Shown here: one piece after another, positions 1 through 4,896 of the stretch
Layout of the letters: each line of letters starts with the position of its first letter
Position numbering within the stretch: the stretch's first letter is position 1
Origin: Sulfurovum sp.
GTDB taxonomy: Bacteria; Campylobacterota; Campylobacteria; Campylobacterales; Sulfurovaceae
Direction: 5' to 3'
DNA length: 5,150 nt
Assembly: GCA_026193735.1 (NCBI GenBank)
Contig: JAPHUJ010000226.1
Span: 1 to 5,150, forward strand
The notes under the pieces: generated by a model
Databases searched by the model: none
The model's input: the letters and a program-made list of their open reading frames with translations, nothing else
What the model was told of the DNA's origin: nothing
Program-made: the position numbers and the translations under genes

Positions 1-474
1 AAAGAGATTGAGATCAAGATCTTTGAATTCGTTGCTGTATTGAATCAGCAGACTCTGACGCCGGAAGAGAGACAAAGCCTTGATACACTTTTGACATCAG
101 TACGAGAAAGTGTCTATGCAGCAAAAATTCTAAAAGATATTAAAAACAATATCAATGAATTCTCCGAAAGCGACAATGAGACGATCCTTGGTATTTATGA
201 TTCGATTCGAAAAAACCTTGTCTATGCGATACTTATTTATATTAATTATATGGAAGAAGAGTGGTCTGCCGAAAAATGCGTGGAGAAATTCAGTAAAGTA
301 GAAGAAGGAAACCAGCAAATTATGAAAGAGGCAACTTTATCAGTTAGCCAAAAAGATATAAATGAGAAAAAAGTTGTCTCTTTGCTAAATACAAATCGTA
401 GTGTCTCTATCGCATCTCAGGCACTTTTTAAAGCATCACAATCAGTATCTCTACACTTCCCTCTTGAAGATTAA
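1..474 (+). CDS. C-terminal part of a probable Na+/phosphate cotransporter (PhoU-like tail), 5' end outside window
   Basis: The frame is open from the first base, so this is the last 157 residues of a longer protein; the TTG at position 40 is an internal leucine codon and not a credible start. The visible part is soluble, helical and charged, with no membrane segment. Its segment R-E-S-V-Y-A-A-K-I-L-K-D-I-K-N-N-I (about residues 35-51) and a later L-L-N-T-N-R-S (about 129-135) resemble the cytoplasmic PhoU-like helical domain that follows the membrane part of Na/Pi-cotransporter II-type bacterial proteins. In that family the membrane domain moves phosphate with sodium and the tail is thought to be regulatory. 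The membrane domain lies upstream and cannot be checked here. The alternative is a free-standing PhoU-like protein. The family call rests on recognition from memory. It ends at TAA 472-474 with no clear terminator before the MOSC gene. Confidence 0.6.
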   Translation, partial: KEIEIKIFEFVAVLNQQTLTPEERQSLDTLLTSVRESVYAAKILKDIKNNINEFSESDNETILGIYDSIRKNLVYAILIYINYMEEEWSAEKCVEKFSKVEEGNQQIMKEATLSVSQKDINEKKVVSLLNTNRSVSIASQALFKASQSVSLHFPLED

Positions 475-504
475 GCCTCATGGCTAGTGATGGACTCTCT
501 TGAA

Positions 505-515
505 TGTGCTAAAAT
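505..515 (+). promoter_or_regulatory. extended -10 promoter element for the MOSC gene
   Basis: TGTGCTAAAAT matches the extended -10 pattern TGnTATAAT with one mismatch (TAAAAT at 510-515, TGC at 507-509). No good -35 box is seen 16-18 bases upstream. The first base of the ATG at 521 lies six bases past the -10 hexamer, so transcription should begin at or within a few bases of the start codon. Confidence 0.45.
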
Positions 516-520
516 ATAGT

Positions 521-988
521 ATGAAAACTATGATTCTACATTCCATTATCATTGGAGAGAAAGCTAAAGAATCTTTACATACTGTAGATTCTGTGCGTGC
601 AGTGCAAGGTAAAGGTTTAGAAGGGGACCGCTATTTCTACAAACAAGGTACATTCAACAAGCCTCAACTCTCTCAAAATGTAAGAGAGATAAGCATACTC
701 CCATATGAAACTCTTACTGAATGTAATAGCCGCTTAGGCAGTTCTTTAAACTTTTTAGACCTGCGTAGAAACCTTATTATTAAAAACTTCGATGCTTTAC
801 TTTTGGAAAATAAAATATTTACTATCGGTACAGTCAAGTTTCGCATCGTACGTACCTGCCCTCCCTGTCGTTATCTTTCCAGACTTCTAGATGAAGATAT
901 TATGAAAGGATTGAAGTACATCGGTGGACATAGGGCTGTTATTCTGCAGAGTGGTATCATAACAGTTGGAGATGAAATTATATATTAG
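521..988 (+). CDS. MOSC domain-containing protein
   Basis: This is a 155-residue single-domain MOSC protein. MOSC domains are related to the C-terminal domain of molybdenum-cofactor sulfurase and, in stand-alone form, are linked to handling sulfur or other ligands on Moco or detoxifying N-hydroxylated bases; the substrate here is unknown. Counting from the ATG at 521, visible family features are G-K-G-L-E-G-D-R-Y (30-38), R-R-N-L-I-I-K-N (82-89), the cysteine motif R-T-C-P-P-C-R-Y-L (111-119; C113 and C116) and the closing G-G-H-R-A-V-I-L-Q-S-G-I-I-T-V-G-D-E-I (135-153). There is no signal peptide, so it should be cytoplasmic. An in-frame TTG at 500 would add seven residues but overlaps the -10 element. 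ATG 521 and ATG 530 are both possible; neither has a Shine-Dalgarno sequence, which fits a leaderless or nearly leaderless message. No molybdoenzyme or Moco gene is visible nearby. Confidence 0.85.
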   Translation: MKTMILHSIIIGEKAKESLHTVDSVRAVQGKGLEGDRYFYKQGTFNKPQLSQNVREISILPYETLTECNSRLGSSLNFLDLRRNLIIKNFDALLLENKIFTIGTVKFRIVRTCPPCRYLSRLLDEDIMKGLKYIGGHRAVILQSGIITVGDEIIY

Positions 989-1079
989 CCATTCAGGATC
1001 TTGATATGGATAATATGATTTTATATATCTATCAAACAAAATCAAAACTTTATAACTTTATATATTTTAAAAGGTTTCT

Positions 1080-1101
1080 ATCAAGTAATAGCTTGATTTT
1101 T
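1080..1101 (+). terminator. weak possible terminator after the MOSC gene
   Basis: ATCAAG (1080-1085) can pair with CTTGAT (1092-1097) across a six-base loop, and a five-T run at 1097-1101 follows on the plus strand. The stem is short and AT-rich, so termination would be weak. The same stem read on the minus strand has no T run, so it does not look bidirectional. It lies just past the 3' end of the convergent diguanylate cyclase. Confidence 0.35.
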
Positions 1102-1103
1102 AC

Positions 1104-2705
1104 TCAATCTTTTTCCTCTAGGTTTTTGGTTAGAGAATAGGCACATACGCGGTTTCGACCGTCCTCTTTTGCTTGGTATAAAGCTGTGTCTACAGCCGAA
1201 ATGAGCAATGGAACTTCTTGCGCATCTAAAGGATACGTAGCGATACCGATACTGACGGTAATGTTTATATACTGATCATTGCCTATATCAAAAGGATTCT
1301 GCTCTATCAGGATACGTAGCTCTTCCGCTGCCTGTTCAGCCCCAAGTTTATCAGTCTCAGGCAGTATTACCGTTATCTCTTCGCCGCCATATCGGCATAC
1401 CCAGTCTATAGAACGAACACAATTTTTTAGGCGCTCACTTAAAGCACTCAAAATTGCATCACCTGCTTGGTGACCATAGGTATCATTGACACTCTTAAAG
1501 TGATCAATATCAAGCATGAGCAGTGAAACAGTGTGATTGAACCTACGTGCACGTTCTAGCTCTTCTTGAAATTTTTTGTAAAAAAACCGGTGATTATATA
1601 AACCGGTTAAACCATCATGCGTGGCAAGGTCATGCAGTGCCTGCTCATCCTTTTCAATATGCCGACCGATTCGACCAACCAACCAGTAGAAGAAGAAGAT
1701 CAGCATAACACCCAGAATAAGTACAATAGCAGAACCCATATAGATCATTTTATTTGATTCGCTTAGCTCATCAGAGATATCTGCAAGCAGTATGATCTTT
1801 GCTACAGAACGAGCAGTCGCATCTTGCAGAGGAAGAATGGTTACACGATATGCAAGATTTTTCTCAACCGATTTCAGTATGCTGTTATTTGTAATCTTAT
1901 CACCATGCACAAGACGTTCAGCCAACAAACGTGGAATCGTGTTCATTCCTTGTTCACTTTCCACCACGTTTAAAAAGCGATCCCAGTGAGGAGTAAGTCC
2001 GAGTGCACGCATTCCACTCTCCCACTTTTTCCGGTCAAGAAACTCTTTATTGACCAGAACAATAACTTGTACACCTAAAATATTCCGTAATTTATCTATA
2101 ACATGATCAATTTCCATGCCCAGTTCGACATAGCCGATAAGCTTATGTGTGTTTTGATCATACCAAGGATCTACAAAACGCAAAGTAAACGTGCCCAAGG
2201 GTCCCAATTCAACACCATACGCTGCCAAACCGCTTTTCTCTGCCTGATGCATAGTAATACGCTCGATGACGTCACCGTAGCGCAATGGGGCATGCACACG
2301 CAGAATGTTTACGCTATCTGTCCCCGTAAAATACAAATGCGTGATATTAAAACTTTGCTTAATATCCTCAAAAATAGGTGATGCACGGCGCAATAACAAT
2401 TCTCTGTTCTTCCGTGCCAGTGCATCGTATAATTTCTCATCTTGTGCTAATGCACGCATGATCGTCTGCAGCGCTTGTACATCATAGCGAATATTTTCAT
2501 TATACAAATCCTCTAGTGGAACATTGATATGTACGGTTTCATTGTAGATCTCACTGTTTTTATAATGATAAAGTATCAGACTTAGCGCAAAAATAATGAT
2601 TAGAATAGTGATTGATAAGGGTAGAAGAAAAAAGAGACGTAAACGCGATGTTCCTCCGGTAAATAATGTTTCATTATTGGACGAATCTAGAATTTTATTC
2701 TCCAT
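1104..2705 (-). CDS. membrane diguanylate cyclase with periplasmic Cache-type sensor and GGDEF domain
   Basis: A 533-residue inner-membrane enzyme predicted to make cyclic di-GMP from two GTP. In order: a short cytoplasmic tail, transmembrane helix at about 24-47, a periplasmic sensor at about 48-318, a second helix at about 321-343, and a GGDEF domain at about 358-524. The sensor has the pattern I-T-H-L-Y-F...V-N-I-L-R-V-H-A-P...Y-G-D and G-Y-V-E-L-G-M-E-I-D (191-200), which I recognise as a double-Cache domain of the dCache_3 type; its ligand is unknown. The cyclase domain shows D-G-L-T-G-L-Y-N-H-R (364-373), L-D-I-D-H-F-K-S-V-N-D (398-408) and G-G-E-E-I (440-444), a GG[D/E]EF motif with Ile for the last Phe. 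R-S-I-D (431-434), five residues before it, is an intact RxxD inhibitory site, so product feedback is likely. No EAL domain is present. The ATG follows AAGGGA (2710-2715) at good spacing. The gene looks richer in GC than its neighbours. Confidence 0.93.
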   Translation of the reverse strand: MENKILDSSNNETLFTGGTSRLRLFFLLPLSITILIIIFALSLILYHYKNSEIYNETVHINVPLEDLYNENIRYDVQALQTIMRALAQDEKLYDALARKNRELLLRRASPIFEDIKQSFNITHLYFTGTDSVNILRVHAPLRYGDVIERITMHQAEKSGLAAYGVELGPLGTFTLRFVDPWYDQNTHKLIGYVELGMEIDHVIDKLRNILGVQVIVLVNKEFLDRKKWESGMRALGLTPHWDRFLNVVESEQGMNTIPRLLAERLVHGDKITNNSILKSVEKNLAYRVTILPLQDATARSVAKIILLADISDELSESNKMIYMGSAIVLILGVMLIFFFYWLVGRIGRHIEKDEQALHDLATHDGLTGLYNHRFFYKKFQEELERARRFNHTVSLLMLDIDHFKSVNDTYGHQAGDAILSALSERLKNCVRSIDWVCRYGGEEITVILPETDKLGAEQAAEELRILIEQNPFDIGNDQYINITVSIGIATYPLDAQEVPLLISAVDTALYQAKEDGRNRVCAYSLTKNLEEKD

Positions 2706-2794
2706 TTTTTCCCTTGATTTTGAATAAGAAAATCCTATTCATATATCCGAACTGACGAATATAATATCTAATTCTCACAACCATTTTATAATTT

Positions 2795-2800
2795 ATTATA
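2795..2800 (-). promoter_or_regulatory. candidate -10 box for the diguanylate cyclase gene
   Basis: Read on the minus strand this is a perfect TATAAT inside a very AT-rich stretch, about 90 bases before the cyclase ATG. No convincing -35 box is found 17 bases upstream. In DNA this AT-rich such a hexamer can occur by chance, so this is only the best candidate in the 2706-2919 spacer. Confidence 0.3.
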
Positions 2801-2835
2801 TGTTAGCATCTATAAAATAATTTTCTACTTAGCGT

Positions 2836-2849
2836 AAAAAGTACTTTTT
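2836..2849 (+). repeat. 14-bp perfect palindrome in the comF-cyclase spacer
   Basis: AAAAAGTACTTTTT reads the same on both strands. It lies upstream of the candidate -10 of the diguanylate cyclase gene, in the spacer that follows comF. It could be a protein-binding site or simply facing A and T tracts; as an RNA hairpin it would be weak (five A-U pairs around GTAC). Confidence 0.4.
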
Positions 2850-2902
2850 CCAACGATCCAAAATTTAAAATATATATTGTTCACCAAGATCACCTATATG
2901 AT

Positions 2903-2924
2903 AATAATATAAGCGTATATTATT
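2903..2924 (-). repeat. AT-only inverted repeat spanning the comF stop codon
   Basis: AATAATATA and TATATTATT form a perfect 9-bp inverted repeat with a four-base loop, and the comF TAA (2920-2922) lies inside one arm. All stem pairs are A-T and no T run follows on the minus strand, so it is not a standard terminator. It may still fold at the mRNA 3' end. It is the only notable structure right at the end of the sirtuin-comF unit. Confidence 0.4.
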
Positions 2925-3495
2925 CTTCCACATCTGCCAGTGTCAAAGCAAAGAGTACATTCACTCCATGATTCATCAGTACATTTTGTGCCTCTTGTAG
3001 CGTGATACCTGTAGTGATGATGTCATCTACAAGTATTACATCTATGTTTGACTTTCCATTGTACACAAAATCTCTTGGATGTTCCAGGCGGAACTGCAAA
3101 CTTTTCCCAGAATAATTCACCCTGTTTTGTGCCATAAGTGAACTGTGTTGCGGTATGGAGTGCTTAGTTCTCATCACTCGTGTAAGCAACGCCACATGTG
3201 CGTAGCCACTTCTAACATATTCATCTATACCTACGATATATACATCTCTATCGTCAGACTCTACAAATTCTTCAATGAACGGCTTCATCGTCATCTTGGC
3301 CAATGCTTTGTAAATGCGGTAGCCTTCCGGTTTGTGTTTGCTATGAAGTAATGTTTCAAGGCTGGAGTATTTAAAAAAACTAATGACATCGAGGGTCCCT
3401 ATTTTTCGAGTACTTATTGTTGGTACAAAGAGTTGTTTCTCGCATGTTTTACAGATGATATTAAAACTTAATTTAGAACAAGAAAAACAACGCAA
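2920..3495 (-). CDS. comF: ComF family phosphoribosyltransferase-like protein
   Basis: A 191-residue cytoplasmic protein of the ComF/GntX family, needed for DNA uptake during natural transformation in several bacteria; its exact biochemical role is unsettled. Counting from the TTG at 3495, a zinc-knuckle start has C3-x-x-C6 and C15-x-x-C18. The type I phosphoribosyltransferase PRPP loop is V-I-L-V-D-D-I-I-T-T-G-I-T (153-165). In between lie I-V-G-I-D-E-Y-V-R-S-G-Y-A-H (87-100) and a Y-S-G-K-S-L-Q-F-R-L-E-H-P-R-D-F stretch (128-143), the counterpart of the usual Q-x-x-L...R..N...F region. The frame also opens at ATG 3525 (201 residues, starting M-M-K-A-F-Y-K). I prefer the TTG because AAAGGAG lies five bases before it, because ComF proteins of this group, as I recall, begin M-R-C-x-x-C, and because ATG 3525 is locked in a hairpin. 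It lies 58 bases after the sirtuin gene on the same strand, so the two are probably cotranscribed; no separate promoter is evident. Confidence 0.85.
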   Translation of the reverse strand: MRCFSCSKLSFNIICKTCEKQLFVPTISTRKIGTLDVISFFKYSSLETLLHSKHKPEGYRIYKALAKMTMKPFIEEFVESDDRDVYIVGIDEYVRSGYAHVALLTRVMRTKHSIPQHSSLMAQNRVNYSGKSLQFRLEHPRDFVYNGKSNIDVILVDDIITTGITLQEAQNVLMNHGVNVLFALTLADVEE

Positions 3496-3500
3496 AAAGA

Positions 3501-3507
3501 CTCCTTT
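3501..3507 (-). promoter_or_regulatory. ribosome binding site that favours the TTG start of comF
   Basis: AAAGGAG on the minus strand is followed by five bases (TCTTT) and then the TTG at 3495-3493. This is better spaced than the GGAGG that directly abuts the ATG at 3525. It therefore decides for the shorter ComF protein, whose first cysteine is residue 3. Confidence 0.6.
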
Positions 3508-3521
3508 ATAAAATGCTTTCA

Positions 3522-3548
3522 TCATCCTCCGGCTTGACCGGAGGATGA
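3522..3548 (-). repeat. 11-bp perfect GC-rich hairpin between the sirtuin and comF genes
   Basis: TCATCCTCCGG (3522-3532) and CCGGAGGATGA (3538-3548) are perfect reverse complements around a five-base loop. The structure fills most of the short gap after the sirtuin stop and is far richer in GC than its surroundings. On the comF-sense strand the 3' arm contains GGAGG and the upstream ATG of comF, both of which would be sequestered. No T run follows, so it is not a typical terminator. It may be an mRNA stability or translation-control stem, or a single copy of a small dispersed palindrome (REP-like). No second copy is seen in this window. Confidence 0.8.
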
Positions 3549-3553
3549 CGAAA

Positions 3554-4372
3554 TTAAATGATCTGACTCAGAGCTTCAATAGCTCCCATAGGCAATTCTA
3601 TCTCAGCTCCGAAACTCTCTCTAGGGTTGATACGTATGAGAGGCACATCAAATCTTTTGGCTATCTGCTCAGAAGTCTTTCGTACAGTAGGTACAGCTGT
3701 TCCTGCTCCCATTTCTACAATAGTAAGTTTCGCACCCTCTGTTTCCAGTTTATCTATCCATGAAGAAAGTCTCTCTCTTTGTCCATTGGTACGGGCATAC
3801 TCCCAACCAAAGTCACCAAACATCAGTATGTTTGGTCGTGCCATGGCTCCACAAAAAGGACATGAAGGTAAAGGTTCTTTGGCTTTAAAGCCCTTGTCTA
3901 TTTCTATGACCGTATCATCTGAACTCCAAAGTATTCCCTGACAATTATCAATGCATTGCATATAATGGATGGAACCATGGCACTCCATCACCCTCTCCTC
4001 TTTAAAGCCTGCTTTTTGAAACTGACCATCGACATTTGAGGTAAAGATATGTGCTCCATATTTTTTAGTATTAGACAATTCAAGAAGCTTCTTAAAGCCC
4101 TCATGCGGTAAGATATCACGGTAAAGATGAAGCCTGTGACCATAAAAAGCCCAGGCTAAATGTGGGTCAGATTCAAACCACTCAGGATTTGCCATCTCTT
4201 CAAAATGAAGCCCCAACTCTTTTGCCTTGGGATAGGCATTCCAAAATCCTTCCACTCCTCTAAAGTCAGGTAATCCAGAGTCTACTCCCATCCCTGCGCC
4301 TGCAGTAATAAATATAGCATCTGCTTCTTCTAACAGTTGTTTGGCTTTATGTAGATTTTCTGTGATATTCAT
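3554..4372 (-). CDS. Sir2-family NAD-dependent protein deacylase (sirtuin)
   Basis: A 272-residue cytoplasmic sirtuin, expected to remove acyl groups from protein lysines using NAD+ and releasing nicotinamide. Counting from ATG 4372: NAD-binding G-A-G-M-G-V-D-S-G-L-P-D-F-R-G (25-39), T-S-N-V-D-G-Q (111-117), catalytic His132 in E-C-H-G-S, four zinc cysteines C140, C144, C171 and C174, R-P-N-I-L-M-F-G-D (179-187), G-A-G-T-A-V-P-T-V-R (222-231) in place of the usual G-T-S-L-x-V-x-P, and I-N-P-R-E (248-252). All catalytic elements appear intact. F-Y-G-H-R (Y77, R80) fits the YxxR signature of CobB- and SIRT5-like deacylases. The M-G-V-D-S-G version of the NAD loop marks a divergent bacterial branch whose substrate I do not know. 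An in-frame ATG at 4393 would put the -10 box inside the coding region, so I reject it. It is the first gene of a likely two-gene unit with comF. Confidence 0.92.
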   Translation of the reverse strand: MNITENLHKAKQLLEEADAIFITAGAGMGVDSGLPDFRGVEGFWNAYPKAKELGLHFEEMANPEWFESDPHLAWAFYGHRLHLYRDILPHEGFKKLLELSNTKKYGAHIFTSNVDGQFQKAGFKEERVMECHGSIHYMQCIDNCQGILWSSDDTVIEIDKGFKAKEPLPSCPFCGAMARPNILMFGDFGWEYARTNGQRERLSSWIDKLETEGAKLTIVEMGAGTAVPTVRKTSEQIAKRFDVPLIRINPRESFGAEIELPMGAIEALSQII

Positions 4373-4378
4373 GGGAAG

Positions 4379-4408
4379 ATTATAGCATATCATCTACAAT
4401 ACGAACAA
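4379..4408 (-). promoter_or_regulatory. promoter of the sirtuin gene, probably giving a leaderless mRNA
   Basis: On the minus strand TGCTATAAT (4387 down to 4379) is a perfect extended -10, with TTGTTC (4408-4403) as a partial -35 at 18-base spacing. Six bases separate the hexamer from the ATG at 4372, the usual distance from a -10 to +1, so transcription should begin at the A of the start codon. There is no Shine-Dalgarno sequence in front of this ATG, as expected of a leaderless message. Confidence 0.65.
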
Positions 4409-4453
4409 AACACCTTCGCATCATTTAAATACTAAAATAAAGCAATAATCGGA

Positions 4454-4484
4454 GATAATATTTCTATACATCAATAGCAAGGAG
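4454..4484 (+). promoter_or_regulatory. ribosome binding site and tentative -10 for the small membrane protein gene
   Basis: AAGGAG (4479-4484) stands six bases before ATG 4491 and is a strong, well-placed ribosome binding site. GATAAT (4454-4459) is a one-mismatch -10 candidate, with no convincing -35. The element lies in the divergent spacer shared with the sirtuin promoter. Confidence 0.5.
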
Positions 4485-4490
4485 TCAGAT

Positions 4491-4892
4491 ATGACGGTCA
4501 ATCTTTTTCTTAAAGCAGGTATTATTTGGGTTATTATAGCTCTCTTTGCTATCATGAATGGTATCTTTAGAGAAAATGTTTTAGTCTCTATTTTAGGTCA
4601 ACTCATGGCTGTATCAGTTAGTGGCATAATGCTTTCGATAATTGTTTTTATAGTGACGTATGTCTTTTTCCCACTCATTGAAAAACATCACACTCTTGCT
4701 TACTTTTTCATTGGAGTTCAATGGGTTGTAATGACACTTATATTTGAATTTGTATTTGGTCATTATGTGATGGGGAAATCATGGTCCAGTATATCCCAAG
4801 TATTCAATATAATGGACGGTAACCTGTTTATCATTGTATTGGTAGTCAGTTTATTCTCACCGATTTTGGCAGCAAAATTCAAAGGTAAGTAA
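4491..4892 (+). CDS. small four-helix integral membrane protein, function unknown
   Basis: A 133-residue hydrophobic protein with probable membrane segments at about 6-24, 38-62, 68-92 and 111-128. It has no cleavable signal peptide and no enzyme motif that I recognise. Two patches look conserved: A-I-M-N-G-I-F-R-E (20-28) after the first helix, and E-F-V-F-G-H-Y-V-M-G-K-S-W (86-98) followed by N-I-M-D-G-N-L (106-112). From memory these resemble an uncharacterised small membrane-protein family spread among proteobacteria, in which polar N-G-x-x-R-E and E-F-x-F-G-H residues recur in or beside the helices; I cannot give a family number. The start is set by AAGGAG six bases upstream. It is transcribed away from the sirtuin and runs to within four bases of the pcm stop, with no terminator between them. 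Expression control is not evident. Confidence 0.8.
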   Translation: MTVNLFLKAGIIWVIIALFAIMNGIFRENVLVSILGQLMAVSVSGIMLSIIVFIVTYVFFPLIEKHHTLAYFFIGVQWVVMTLIFEFVFGHYVMGKSWSSISQVFNIMDGNLFIIVLVVSLFSPILAAKFKGK

Positions 4893-4896
4893 ATGA

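Noticed and set aside
500..520. TTG start at 500 for the MOSC protein
   Set aside because: It lies upstream of and within the -10 element and adds residues not typical of MOSC N termini; the upstream GGA is a poor ribosome binding site.
1585..1608. Inverted repeat AACCGGT / ACCGGTT inside the cyclase gene
   Set aside because: It encodes the conserved T-G-L-Y-N-H-R-F segment of the GGDEF domain, so the repeat follows from the protein sequence.
1279..2487. Several plus-strand open frames of 60-92 codons opposite the cyclase gene, and similar ones opposite comF and the sirtuin
   Set aside because: They lie wholly antisense to genes with clear domain evidence, lack ribosome binding sites and show no recognisable protein features.
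1092..2721. Nine-base direct repeat CTTGATTTT at 1092-1100 and 2713-2721 flanking the cyclase gene
   Set aside because: A low-complexity 9-mer is expected by chance at this composition; one copy overlaps the ribosome binding site and there is no transposase or inverted-repeat end.
2920..4372. Idea that the sirtuin and ComF form a dedicated NAD/PRPP-linked competence control system
   Set aside because: Adjacency on one strand supports cotranscription only; nothing in the sequence shows a functional link, and conservation of the pair could not be checked here.
4373..4393. Seven-codon N-terminal extension of the sirtuin starting at ATG 4393
   Set aside because: The codons overlap a perfect extended -10 box, no ribosome binding site precedes it, and the Sir2 fold does not need the extra residues.
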